Source of the DNA: Imbricaverruca yamaguchii
Taxonomy: Eukaryota > Arthropoda > Thecostraca > Neoverrucidae
DNA length: 64,000 bases
Direction of reading: 5' to 3'
NCBI GenBank assembly: GCA_034440575.1
Contig: JAOTOL010001564.1
Span: forward strand, 372,001-436,000
Made by a program: the position numbers and the translations under genes. Positions 1 through 13,244 of the stretch are shown here, piece by piece (position 1 is the first letter of the stretch; each line of letters starts with the position of its first letter). Under the pieces are notes generated by a model. The model saw nothing but the letters and a program-made list of their open reading frames with translations. It did not search any database and was not told where the DNA came from.

Positions 1-2647
1 CGGTTGTGAGAGTGACTGATTTTGCGGGTCGCCAGTCCTGAAAGTCTGCTCCATTCGAAGTAATAGTGGTGCTTGGCCACCTCGAGATTCCCCGTCTTTT
101 TGCGGCCTTTTACCTGCAGCGAGCATGGCCGGTAAGTGCGTTGGAGCCGTGAGCTAGCGGGAGCCATCTGGCGACGTGTTTTGCTGTGCGGTGACCGGAA
201 GCCCACAGACCGGTGCACCTGCTCACGCCTGTGCCGCTCGGCCTGGCTACTGCTGGCGGCAGAGATGCAGCCCGCGACGACCAGTCCCAGTGCAGTGTAC
301 TGTCGGCTGGTGGTCCGGTAGATGGTGCCGACTGAGAATCCATAGTCCCCAGGTCGCGAAGTGCTCGCAGCTGGAATTCAAGTAATATAAAATGAGCCGA
401 TTCGGTTCTGAACCGAATGCAGACCAACCAATGCGAGACGCTGGCCGGCAACGCCTATGAACTATGAGTAAAATTATTATAATAACTAAGCATGTATAAA
501 GTAATAGCATATGGCTGCAACCGTGCACCAGTTTCCAACTGTTACATTTGCAGCATCATGCATGGGCGTATGAAAATCATACACAGAAAAAAGTGGTGAA
601 CAGTTATAAGCGTTGTTCAGCAACAAAAGTCTCTGATTTATTGCACGGCGAATTCGGTTGCTGATAACTCAAGAGCTTTGCTCTTCGACGATACTCAATC
701 AGTTGGGATTATGTTAAGTTATTTTATGGTTTGTTTCGAAAGCCAGGGATGATATCATGTGAGATATATTTCCTTGAACATTTTCGTTAAAACGAACCTA
801 TATTAAAATTAAAAGACTCATGTTGCATCACTCAATCCATAAGTTCAAGTTTGCTGCCTGAGGTTAAGTCAACTGCCTTTGTTTATTTTTTTTGGTCGCA
901 TTGTGTACGGAAATTAAATTGGGGTCGGTTTTGTTTCACGCCAAAAATGATGAAGAAAATGTACTGAGCATCTGTGGTTCAACTTTGCGTCAAAGGTCAA
1001 TGGCATAAGGTCAGGTTACATACATATCTATACTACACAGTCATCTTATGCAGAATGTTGCAGTTCCTCACCAAGTGATGCCTGTATTCGGTTTTAATGC
1101 GGCTTAGGTCGTGCGAAATGGCACTGGATGGCCAACGATTCACCTGAGATGACATGACCTCGTGCGATTTGACCTCACTTGGCCTGATGTGATCCTCTTT
1201 CGTAATTACATCCCAAACAATCTACACTTTGTCGAAGGCTGAAGAGATCGCTTTATTCATCTAATCATTATCCCAGTATGACCTGATGCTGTGTCACGAT
1301 GTTCGAAACTGAACAGACTGCAAAGCTGTTTCAATATCATATCAGCTCTTCTTGGAACAACATTTGTATACTAAAAAATTGATGTTCCGGATATGTTCGA
1401 TCTTGGAAGATCTTGACCTGACTATTTGGTGTGATTTGGCCTCATCTCAGGATTTTGGGATGCCAATCAGAGTAAAATATTTGCTGAAAGTGTTCTGTTG
1501 AAATGCCCCGAGACCTGTTTATTGACGTTTTCCACGTTTTTCCCTGAGGTAAAGGTCTTGTGTTGACCTCTTGTGATCATTGTCGATCTCAACATGATCG
1601 AAACTTAAGAAATAATATGATATAGTAGCTTGACATGTCCATAGCAATTACCTGTGTCTCTAATATTCATAGTTCGGAAGCTGGTCGCCAAACCTGATTC
1701 CAACCCGACTGATATATCTGACCTGTCTGATTCGACATGATTGCATTATCTTGTCCTGATCCCTTTTCACTATGATCAATACAAATACATTCATTCATGC
1801 TACGTCTTGAAAAACAATATCGAAAGAATACATGCTCTGCTTTTTGAATGATTTCCAGTGAAGTCTATATCCATATTTCTAAGGTAAATGACATTTGACG
1901 ACATCGTTATCTTTCAAAACAAAAATATACTTGATCCTGCGGGTTCTTCATGACCAGATATTTCAAACGGTGATTTGCTTTTCATCCTAACATGCATAGA
2001 TCTAAAGCTAGAGGCACTTTCAAAAGCCCACACCTCCGCCGGCCAGGCGACAGTGAATTTGCCGACCGGTCCAGATTGGTGTAAGGTATTTGGAAAGTAG
2101 CATTATTTGAAGCCATTTGGTAAGCTATTTCGAAAGTAACACAAATTTCCCTTCCCAGTGTGCATTCAAGGTCAGAAATTGCATGGTATGGCACGATCGT
2201 CTATTATGGCGCATGTGAAATCAACCTTTTAAGCCAACCTTAAACCCTGCTTGTTTATATTTTCGCGTTAGCACACGAACTTTCATGTAGCTGGACCTGT
2301 ATGTTGGTTCTTACATGTAACCGAAGCTTTCATTCAATATGATCAGTGGTGTAACCGGTGCAACGGCCAAATTTCGCCATTCAGCAACTACATCACCCAA
2401 GTGTCACTCATGGTTGCTGGACAGCGACAAAACATCATGCATTAGCACGAAAGTGGCCAAATGTGGGAACAATTTCACACCTAATTATTTTCGGCACCAA
2501 GCATTTCCAGATGTTTGTGCGAAAGAAAAAAAAGCGTTGTCGTGCTCCATGGCTCCATACAAATGCCCCCGCCCCCCCCCCCCCCCCCCCCCGCAAAAAA
2601 ATGTGTTCCGGCGTTGAGTGACATGGTTTTCCATCTATTGACTTCCA
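1..2647. other. no gene recognised; AGGTCA-like half-sites scattered
   Basis: Only short random open frames occur. From about 1000 to 1760 there are many gacctgac/tgacctga words like those in the neighbouring MITEs, suggesting an old, unrecognisable copy. A C run lies at 2570-2592. Confidence 0.5.
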
Positions 2648-3013
2648 TTAACACGCGCCCTGGAGGGGGGGGGGGCGAAATCCGCCCACCCCTCCGGTTT
2701 TTCGTAGATAACTCCAGATTGTACCGGCCGATATACGCCATTGTTTGTGTACCTGCCAATAAATGACCGGCGCGTTGTTTGAAGTAAGAAAAATTAAAAT
2801 CTACCGAAAATGTTTCGTGTTAAGGGTCGCTAAAATCAAAAGAATTTCCCAGCGACAGATCATAAAAATCGTCGCTGATGCGCTTCCGGTATACTAGCAA
2901 AAAGGAAGTGTTCTTGGCAAAACTAGCGACTTGTTTGATGTACATTGTCATGCTACATTGTTCCAGAGTCATGTCAAGTCACCGAGGTCAAGTCAGGTCA
3001 AGTTCATAACAGG
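2648..3013. mobile_element. partial MITE copy (TTAA, G-rich end)
   Basis: It starts TTAACACGCGCCCTGGAGGG, then CGAAATCCGCCC. It is a direct repeat of the first roughly 365 bp of the adjacent palindromic element, sharing for example the phrase agcgacttgtttgatg and the closing gaggtcaagtcaggtcaag. It stops where the next TTAA begins, so it looks like a truncated tandem copy. Confidence 0.75.
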
Positions 3014-4893
3014 TTAACACACGCTCTAGAGGGGGTATGGCGAAATCCGCCAATCCTTCGAATTTTTCGTACATAACTCCATATTGTACGGGCCGATATA
3101 CGCCAAATTTATCGCGTACCAGCTTAGAAATGACCGGCGCATTGTTTAAATCAAGAAAAGTGGAAATCTGCCGAGAGGTTTTCAAGTTAGGGGCCGTTAA
3201 AGTAAAAACAATTCACAGCGCCAGACCACAAAAATCGGCGCTGATGCGCTTCCCGTATATTGGCAATAGGGAAGTGTTCTTGACAACACTAGCGACTTGT
3301 TTGATGCATATTGTTATGCTATATAATTTAAAAGTCATCTTAGGTCGCCGAGGTCAAGTCAGGTCAAGTTCATGACAGGCTAATGGAGGCAAACTTGGTC
3401 AACTGGAATGTGTCATAAATGCACATGACTGTCATGCGATTGATGTCACTTTACATGTTACTCCCTATACATCCAGAAATCTACTGTTTGTCATTATGTG
3501 CCTAAGCATTTCCATCCTTTATTCATGCATTTCACTCCTTTATTTGCGAAGCCGATTGTGCCGAGCCGCCCAACGGAGCAGTCGGGATGGGAGCCCGGTT
3601 CCGGTAACTGGAGCAGGTAATGACCTAATAAAGTGCTCCTATATAGGTGACCTGAGGTCAAATGGCGGATCTGACATCTGTATTGCATCATTAGTAATGT
3701 CAAAAACATAATTAATGTCAATTTTGGAGCATTTAAACACAACCACAGTGATCCATAACAATGACAAGCCAAGCCACGCAAAACCAGAACATTTTTCCAT
3801 TTTGACCTTATTTGACCTTGAAGATATTGACCTAAGGTCATGCACTTTCCACACAATAGAGATCACTATCGTGCCCATCCATCCTGTGAATTTCGTTGCT
3901 CTAGCCTTCATAGGAGCTGAGATCTTAGGGGGGGTCGGAATCCGCCCCCCCTCTCCAGGGCGCGTTATTTTCAGAGGCCCTCCAGGGCGCGTGTTAACAC
4001 GCGCCCTGGAGGGCCTCTGAAAATTACGCGCCCTGGAGGGGGAGGCGGATTCCGACCACCCCAAGGATCTCGGCTCCTATCAAAGCTAGAGCAACGGAAT
4101 TCGCAGAGTGGATGGGTGCGGCAGTGAACTCTATTTTATACAAATTGTATGACCTTAGGTCAATATCTTTAGGTCAAATAAGGTCAAAATGTAAAAATAT
4201 TCTGGTTTTGCGTGGCTTGGCTCGTCATTGTTATGAATCACTGCGATTGTGTTTGAATGCTCCAAAATGGACATCATTGGGGTTCTGGACATTACCAAAG
4301 ATGCAATGCAGATATCAGACCCAGCATTTGACCTCAGGTCACCTATATAACAGCACTTCATCTGATGATCACCTGCTCCAGTTTCCGAAACCGTCCGCCC
4401 GACTACTCTGACGACAATGACAAACAGTAGTTTTCAGGATGTGTAGGGAGTAACATGCCAGGCGACATCAATCGCATGACAATCATTTGCATTTATGACA
4501 ACATTCGAGTTGACCAGTTTGGTTCCATTAACCTTCCAAGAACTTGACCTGACTTGACCTCGGTGGCCTAACATAACTTTGAACCTATAAAGCATAACAA
4601 TATACATAAAACGAGTCGCTAGTGTTGCCAAGAACATTTCCCTTTTGCCAATATACGGGAGGCACATCAGCGTCCATTTTTGTAGCTTGGCGCTTGAAAT
4701 TTGTTTTGAATTTAGTGACCCCTAACTCGAAAAAAATTGTCCGCCGATTTTGGTTTTTCTTGCTTTAAACAACGCGTTGGTTATTTCTAAGCAGGTATGC
4801 GAACAATGGCGTATATCGCTCGGTAAAATCTGGAGTTATCTACGAAAAACCGGAGGGGTGGGCGGATTTCGCCCCCCCCATGGCGCGTATTAA
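3014..4893. mobile_element. 1.9-kb near-perfect palindromic element with TTAA at ends and centre
   Basis: The two halves are inverted copies about the centre gtgttaacac (3991-4000), where TTAA and the terminal motif acgcgccctggaggg meet head to head. The outer ends also carry TTAA plus the same motif (3014 and 4890). Arms stay alignable over about 0.95 kb with indels. Each arm contains two exact TGACCTNAGGTCA sites at mirrored positions. There is no coding capacity. TTAA flanks suggest a piggyBac- or Kolobok-type mobiliser (inference). Confidence 0.85.
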
Positions 4894-7372
4894 TTAGCTG
4901 TTGGAATTTTATTTCTGGACGGCTTTATGACAAAAAAAAACACGATATTCACATGCTGTCTTAACTGGGCAACTCTGCCTAATGTAAAGGCAACATCCGT
5001 GATGAATATTGAAAGCTCTTCTGGAAAGCTATTTCATATTACAGTTTGTTCGTCAAAGATTCCATATTTTCAATCGAATAATTGCTGCGACACGTCTACG
5101 AATTAGAACAGGGATTTCTAAGCAAGTGCACTGAGGATACGATAATCTTTTTCTGCAGATCGTGAATTACACCACAATAATCGCTTCGCAGAAAAAAAAA
5201 AATATTGCGGGAGAAGACACAAAAGGCATCTCTCCCATGATTGTTTGTCAACAGTTTCTGGCGACTTGGAGCTCTTAATCTGAAACTTGGTGACCTTTCC
5301 TTCCTGTTCTTACATGATATGCATTTGCATCCTTTTACTTACATTTGGGTGGACTCAGGAGCGCACCCTAGGAGATATGCTTCAAGCACATTGTTTTTGT
5401 TTTTTTGCCGCATGCTTCGTTTCTACCGTCCATAACCGAAGTATTCTCTTATCTTTCACCAAGCATGGCACCCAACGTAAAAAGACTTGAGGCTTGAAAA
5501 GTTGTACTACTTATTGGAGGCACGTCCAGACTGGCGAAGGAAAGGGGTATAGAGTTCCCTGCAGAAGTTCATGTAGTTAGTGATACTGGTGTATCACATA
5601 GATTTGTGAACGGTGGCGGTAGATGCGAGGCTGTTTTATTGAGTTTCGTCAGTAGCTTTAGCCAAGAGCAGCTCCAAGCGATGTTTGGTAGAGGATGCCG
5701 ACGGAAAACGAACATCTTCCTTCGGGGTTCTTCAGTCGATTCGACATATTGTCGTAACGCTTTGCAGCTCATATTGCAAGGCTATCGAGCAGCGTATCGG
5801 AAAGCGAGGTACTCCCTTAATAAGGCTAAGCGGATAAACTTTGCATCTAGTCTTGCTGCAGTTCCAGATATCCATCAGGCACCGGCTAGCGGTACCAATT
5901 GGCAAACGCATGGGTGAATTCAAACGAAGCATTGGAGTCTGTCTTCCTTCTGCAAAACAAAATGTCGAATATGTGGCGATCGGGGCGAGGGGAACAGCCA
6001 CATGTCCTCATATACACACAGGCCAGAGTGTTGTCAAAGTTACCAGTTTGGACGCACGGATTCCCGAGACCGGTCCCGTCTCGGGAATCCGTAAAATAGA
6101 TTCACCACTCTGGAAACACTCCGACAAGCATTTCGTCCGTAAGCATGCTCCTCATTGGCAGTCCTGATCTTTCGGCCCGAAGAACGGCACATTTGGCAAT
6201 GGCGACGGGGAGAGCACAACATTGCGGAAAATTTCCTTCATTAAGGCTATTTCTGAAAAAATGAGTACCTTTTGTAAGCTATTGTTCCAAGCAGTGGAAA
6301 GCACGTCAGAAAGACATTTATGTTGAAGATATGCCACGTCCTTTCTCCTTTGGACACGCATCGCAGTTTTTGTTACACGGTCATTTATTATTCCATTTCC
6401 CCTTAATCGGAGTGAAGCGTGGGTATTAGTGCATGTCTGCGTGACAGCTCTTGAAACACGACTGTGACACGATCTACGTGACAGCTCTCACACGGTCTAC
6501 GTGTGATATACGTGCGATGAACTTGCTTTCACTTGATGAATTCACAGGCACTGATGCCAACAAATGACGAAATGAATATTTCGCGTGTTTCTCGAACATC
6601 CAAAAATTGAACATTGGAAAGTTACATCAGTGCAACCGGCTTGGAATACTGAGCGCAAAGTAAGTCATTGCGGTTATGGAGGAAAACGTCACTGTGCAAT
6701 ATTGATTCACATATGATGTTCCTTGCCAGGCCACCAAGGGAATGCATGGCAATAACGACATCCTTGCACTAAATAGTAATAAGCTGCTGGGGGTGAACGT
6801 TTGACAATGGTAAAGCATGGGAACAAAACAAAAATGTCTGCACTTCCAGGGTGATAAAGCCCCGCATACTGATATACGCTCATGAGTGGTCGTGTCGCTG
6901 CGTGAAGCCGCACTGGCGGCGGCGGTCATGGAAGGCTCGTGACCGATTACAGCGGTATGACGACCATGTACCAGAGGTGCACTATTCGTGTCAAGGACAC
7001 AACTGTGGGACCTGGTTTGTCAAGCTGTTTGTGGAAAGTAACCCTTGACGAAAGCACCGCACCGACTGTCCAACAGCAGTGTAATTACCTCCGCCAGGAA
7101 ATGGTGTTCAGCCCTATTATGTGCAGTTTCATGGAACGCATAGCTGTCCTGAACGCATATAATTACTTGCAATCAACATATTCGCAATTTATGGGAAGTA
7201 GCTTGCAGCTTTGGGCATGGGAGTTTGCTTAAAGTAATACGAGGACTTATGCACCCGAATATTATTGTACTTCGATGCAAGACTGTAGTGCAATGCAAAC
7301 GAAGCGATGGAATGTTAAATCTTGGAGTTCATTGCACTTACGGGTTGTATAATACGATAATGTCGTAATATT
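4894..7372. other. no gene recognised
   Basis: Apart from the hairpin at 6057 I see nothing specific. Open frames are short and show no domain. Confidence 0.5.
6057..6091. repeat. hairpin, 14-bp perfect stem
   Basis: The stem cggattcccgagac pairs with gtctcgggaatccg around a 7-base GC-rich loop. There is no T-run after it and no associated gene. Confidence 0.85.
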
Positions 7373-8395
7373 AACTCGCGCACGTCCGAGGGGGGGGGGG
7401 GGGCAGATATCTGCCCCCTTCCGGTTTTTCCCATTTGCCGCAAAACTAATCGGGTTAGCAAGGCCAAACATCGCATGGTTGTTCATTGGTCTATTCCGCA
7501 TATCCTCATAATTTTTGATCCTGGGTCATTTCAGGTCAGGACACCAGGTCAGGCGAAGTGACCCAACTACACTCGAAGTTCTAGGTGGCATAGCTTCCAC
7601 AATAATTTGGCGATTTAGTTCAAACTTCTAACATGCCATGATTTCATCAGGCACCATAATATGTATATCGTTTTTTCCGTAGTATTGACCTTAGGTCAGG
7701 TCGCGGCCATGGCTTCCCCATTATAGGGCGATGGTAAAATATACAAATGTTTCCTGGTTACATATTTGCGCTCGGATTGATCTCACGAAGGTTGTGGCAT
7801 GCAGATGGAAGCTATGCTCAATGTTACCGCTGACATTTTTGCTCAGCGACCTCACCAAGGTCTCTGAGGTCAACTGAGATCACTACACATTTCTGCGCAT
7901 TATATCGCACTGCATTGAGCTAGAAGGCTGAAATTACCGTCATTGTGCTTGTATCGCCAAGACGTGTCGATTGATATACTACATGACCTCCCTAGGCGAC
8001 GTCATGACCTTGACCTGAGGCCATGACTTCATGACCCTGACCTGAGATTCGATTGACCTGACCTTAAATTACACCGTCTATTGTCGGTAACGCAATTCAA
8101 TGACTGTCGAAAAGTGTTCGCCGTTTATTTCTATCTGTTAGAGGTCCTGATATATGTGTCAATATCTGAGTCCCACCTGATCTGGTCCTATTTGACCCAT
8201 GATGGCCCAATGACCTGAATGTTGACCTGAGAGAACAAATGACCGAAACACTTTCGATAGAACCCGTCACCAGCTATCCAACGCCGCTTTTTGTTTGTCG
8301 CTAGTTAGCATAGTTCCAGAGATCTTAGGAGGGGCAGACAACTGCCCCCCCCCCCGGATATGCGAAGTTGGCGCGGTCCGCCGGACGTGCGAGTG
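7373..8395. mobile_element. MITE-like element with G-run terminal inverted repeats
   Basis: The left end is TTAACTCGCGCACGTCCG followed by a long G run and cagatatctgcccc. The right end is its inverse: ggggcagacaactgcccc, then a C run and cggacgtgcgagtgtt at about 8374-8393. The interior is non-coding and again rich in AGGTCA half-sites, including one exact TGACCTTAGGTCA at 7686-7698. Confidence 0.72.
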
Positions 8396-9109
8396 TTCAT
8401 GATCCAAGGTTACTAAGCTCCATTACAGCACATAATAAATGCAACACGCATTTCAGAATGTGCGACGAAGTCGGTGAAAAACATGACACATGGAATGTTC
8501 ACACATCATGCATTTACAACGAAACTTAATAGTTATACGGTCCCAAATATGTCTGTAAATCATGATGACGCAACAACTTACCTGTTAACCTAGTATGAAG
8601 CGTTGTCGCTCCACATCATCACTACGAGATTAGGCTAAAGGGGGAGGGGGAAGCTTTATCGATCTGAAATCACCGGATCCTCTCACTTTAGAATACGTGT
8701 CTAGCATTTGCTGTGATTGCTTTATCGGGTGATATATGACGGTTATTGTAAAGTTGAGAACTTTTTGTAATTGTCGAAGCAGCATTACTCGGCCAATAAC
8801 GAACAGCTTTTTCCCTACCAAAGCGTATCTTCTAGTCATCAACGGTGGAGTAGGCATGAAGCTGGACAGCGAAACTCGGCCTAAGTTCTCCGTGGTATTT
8901 TCTGAGGTGCAATTCATGACTCGTGTACGCCGTGCATATAATTAAAGACAGAACACATGGTTACCATGCCATGTGAAGTGACGCTATGAACTAAGCTGGA
9001 AGTGAAGCTGTGCAAGATTGAATAGTTGACGGAGTGCTTTTGCCGGATCGTATGTTCCTGGCCGATCTTCACCGAGGGGGGAAATTACTTATTAGTCATG
9101 TTACGTTAC

Positions 9110-9967
9110 GACTCCGAGAGTGGGGGCAAATTGGGCATATAGTGGGCGTCCGAGGACGACCCCGAGAGTGGGTGTAGATTGGGCATATAGTGGGTGTCCG
9201 AGGACGACCCTGAGAGTGGGTGTAGATTGGGCATATAGTGGATGTCCGAGGACGACCCCGAGAGTGGGTGTAGATTGGGCATATAGTGGGTGTCCGAGGA
9301 CGACCCCGAGAGTGGATGTAGATTGGGCACAGAGTGAGTGTCCGAGGACGACCCCGAGAGTGGGTGTAGATTGGGCATATAGTGGATGTCCGAGGACGAC
9401 CCCGAGAGTGGGTGTAGACTGGGCATATAGTGGGTGTCCGAGGACGACCCCGAGAGTGGGTGTAGATTGGGCACAGAGTGAGTGTCCGAGGACGACCCCG
9501 AGAGTGGGTGTAGATTGGGCATATAGTGGATGTCCGAGGACGACCCCGAGAGTGGGTGTAGATTGGGCATATAGTGGGTGTCCGAGGACGACCCTGAGAG
9601 TGGGTGTAGATTGGGCATATAGTGGATGTCCGAGGACGACCCCGAGAGTGGGTGTAGATTGGGCATATAGTGGGTGTCCGAGGACGACCCCGAGAGTGGA
9701 TGTAGATTGGGCACAGAGTGAGTGCCCGAGGACGAGGTGGTTGATTGGGCATATGTGGATGTCCGAGGACGACCCCGAGAGTGGGTGTAGATTGGGCATA
9801 TAGTGGGTGTCCGAGGACGACCCCGAGAGTGGATGTAGATTGGGCACAGAGTGAGTGCCCGAGGACGACCCCGAGAGTGGGTGTAGATTGGGCACAGAGT
9901 GAGTGTCTGAGGACGACTCCGAGAGTGGGTGTAGATTGTCCACAGAGTAAGTGTCCGAGTCCGAGGA
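9110..9967. repeat. 48-bp minisatellite, about 17 copies
   Basis: The unit starts gaggacgaccccgagagtgg. Three subtypes differ at the centre (catatagtgggt, catatagtggat, cacagagtgagt) and recur in a partly ordered succession, so higher-order duplications built the array. One unit near 9735 is deleted internally. Because 48 is divisible by 3, all frames stay open on both strands. These frames are not evidence of a gene. Confidence 0.95.
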
Positions 9968-12900
9968 CGGCGCCTGTGACCGGCCGTCCGGACGCCGCAC
10001 TTTTCGTCATCGACATGCATCCAGCCAGTCGCGGCCCGTAATGCATCGCTGTGCTACGTACCGTGCATCGGCCCTCGTTCGGCGCTCGCACCGCTAGGGC
10101 AGTTCCCAGTCCCGCGGCCCGCCGACGAAACAGTGTGTGGGCGGCACCGACTGCCGGTGATTGCATAAAGTGTGTCGTGAACATCCAATGAAAAAGTTCC
10201 GTGGATCGTGACGGTGTGCCGCAAACATGCCCGACGTTTACGGTCACTGGTTATTCATCGTCGTGAACTCACTACCGTAGAGCACAATTAAACAGTGGGA
10301 AAACGTAATCCCAGCAATTTGGTAAATATGTAGGTAAGTGGGTCTAGTTATGAGGTTTCCTGAAAAGTATCTCATTATTTGAGGGCATAGTACTGTGCAA
10401 AATATGAGAGCAAGTGGCTAGTCACTATATAAGTTGGTTAATTCCATGCAACAACCATACGATCCAAGTTTGTGGAAATTGTCCGTTTCTGCCCCTAATG
10501 ACCAACATTCCCACCCTCAGACTTTACATCTAAGCATTTGAGTAGCATGCCAATGCACTCGATCACAGAAAGTGCAAAACTAAAAGCAAGATAATCAAAA
10601 CCGCTCCCTCGGACCACTACTGAAAGCCCATCCTTGCGTGTTGATGCATTGTCCGAGAGCCGTGGATGGGGGCCGAAGTGCACTTCGAATTATGTTGCCT
10701 GCGCGCAACAACGTGTGTGTGTGCGCCATTTTTATGTTGCCTGTGCATAGTGACGTGGGTGTCAGATAGCTGCGCCAGTCGGTGGAGGAAGGCGAGGTGT
10801 GTTTTCCCTTGCTTTACTTGAGTCACGTGACAAGTTTGCTACTTGTTGCATAATTCTTTTGCATTAATGAGTCTCCAGCGCGGCGAGAAAGCTTCGCACG
10901 ACGTTGCATGGCACCATAACCTGCGCCGTTGAGCGTCATCCCACCAACAGAATAGCCATGGCGCGACCTGAAAACGGCGCGATATCGCCGCTGTTTTCCC
11001 ACCATAACGGCTTGTTTTCGTGTAAAATTGTCGTAAGTCAAGTTGGGGAGGAAACAGAACCAGTACGTCGCTAGTGCTCTCTGTCTGGCTGCATCGATTG
11101 TGGCGCTATGTCATCCAATCAGAAAACTGCAGCTACAGCCGTGAAAGCACATGAAAAAGCTCTCAGTGTACATCAAACATCTTCCAAATGAGGATAATTC
11201 ACCCATAATCATACAAACATTAAACAAAAATCAAGTACACCGAATAAATAATTACGTAATTACAGAGGTTAGGCTAGGTAAGATTAGCATGCATAAGGAT
11301 AGACTATACAATTACTTAATACAACTTCATGCTTGTATGCTGTAGGTCACCACTAGCATTCATTATCTACTTTTAAAACACGGTATGAAAATATATAGTC
11401 TGAACTCTACAACCAATGTTACGCGCCCAAGACTCATCCCTTCTGTGCAATCTTTAGGATTATCAAATAATTATTCAACTTGCTGTGTTACGCTAGCAAT
11501 AAATGGTGACAACATACTAGATGATACTACGGGCAGGCATCGAACCACAATCATGTCCAAGCCCTGCTATGAAAATAATGGTAGTTGCCTGTTAGCACAT
11601 TATAGGACTTTCGCATTGATTGCTACAATGATGAAATGTACTCTTGAGCCTCATTAGTAGTAAATAATACAGCTGATGAATGCAAATGATAATGCCAGAC
11701 AGTCCTGTGTTGGAATTGCAGTTCTTTTTCAAAGACAAGGAAGCTTAGAGCTAATCAAATTATACCCATGGTGCGTAGTCCTGTTCAGTGCCCTTATACC
11801 ACGAAAGCACTTGTTCTGCGCACGCCACGCAAAGGAAACACCATAAAATAGCGTTGCTGCATCGTGCTCAGTGGTGATGCTTTGATGTACCAAACAGTAA
11901 TGTTCTACATTTTGTTTAGTAGTAATATTCTGAAACACCATACAGCAATATTTTATATCGTATTGAGTGGTGATATTTTGAAACACCACACAGTAATGTT
12001 TTGCATCATATTCAATAATGACGTTTTGAAACACCACAAAGTAATTTTCTACATCGTGTTCACTAGTGATGTTTTGAAACACCACACAGCAATATTGTAC
12101 ATCGTGTTGAGTGGTAATGTTTTCACCAAGTCCAGCCCGAACCAATACAAAACCATTCGATCCGGTCCTGCGTGTGCTGTATGTTCCAAAGGTCCATAGT
12201 GTGGAAACAAATTTGTTGTGTGAGTTTACACCATTTGCGTACCCTTACGGTCAACTAACCTCACCACCCACACCGGTAGCTTATCGTTGAACATCGGTTT
12301 GATGCCATCAGCCATCAACCGGCTGTATTCGAAAAATGTTGATCGTTTCCCGGATTTGTGCCATTGAGATTGATAGCTGACACTTTGTGCAAACTTTTAT
12401 GGCTTTCTGTGGGCAATGCACGCTGTTTTAGACTGTTCTGTACATGGTATTCGCTGATCATATTAGCAGCACCAATCGATGGGTCCTAGTCTGTTCAAAC
12501 TGCACCATCTGGTTACGTTACGTCCGGGAATAACAGCCGAAGCAGCTGACGCGCCCTGAAATCTCAACTGCATCCACGGTTGCGCTACGTTAGTTTACCA
12601 ATGGCACACTTGCTAAACATCGAGGTAAAATGTGTGCTCTGTATATTATGTGTAAACACAAACATGATCGAAAGTACACAATGCATTTCCGTCTTATTTC
12701 GAAGGAAAAATAAATACGATCACATGTTGTCGGCATCAAGGAATATTACTAAGTACTCGCAAAGCTTGTAAGTCTTTGGAGGAATCAAACTTCATGCGTA
12801 GATACTTCCCTGGGTGACAAACAATGGACATTCTTATCAGGAACAACGGAATAGTCTTAGACTCATTCAAATCAATGCATACATCAAATGTAATGCTAAT

Positions 12901-13244
12901 CACTCTGCTAATTTATATGCCTATTCAATAACTTGACATACACTTCATAGCCATAAGTATAATCGCAACGCAGCACTTGCGTTTCGTCAAATAACACTGT
13001 TCAGTGACACGATACTAGCCTAGCATAAGCTAGCACACATGCACATATATACAGTGCACACCGACTATATTCAGTTTGATATTTATCCACAGACCTGGAG
13101 TCTTTTTGCACACCGATCAAATGATGTGGATGATCACGCGTGATGCCTTCAAACTAAGCAGTTTGTGGTAAGAGGTTGCATGGGAACGAGAGCACATTGA
13201 CGCACGCAGGCGGGCGTGGGCACTTCGCGCATGATGGCGTCTCG
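9968..13244. other. runx downstream region, no further gene seen
   Basis: The runx 3'UTR should begin at 13244 and run leftward. No convincing minus-strand AATAAA was found in the first kilobase, so the transcript end is undetermined. A GC-rich patch lies at 10000-10150. Confidence 0.45.
11859..12127. repeat. 48-bp degenerate tandem repeat, 5.6 copies
   Basis: The unit is like catcgtgttgagtggtgatg plus ttttgaaacaccacacagtaatg. Copies differ at 15-25 percent of positions by eye. It is unrelated in sequence to the 9.1-kb array despite the equal period. Confidence 0.9.

Noticed and set aside
9096..10247. Open frames of 227-383 codons on both strands over the 48-bp array
   Set aside because: The period is a multiple of 3, so any frame free of stops in one unit stays open. 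Both strands are equally open, and there is no start context, splice signal or domain.
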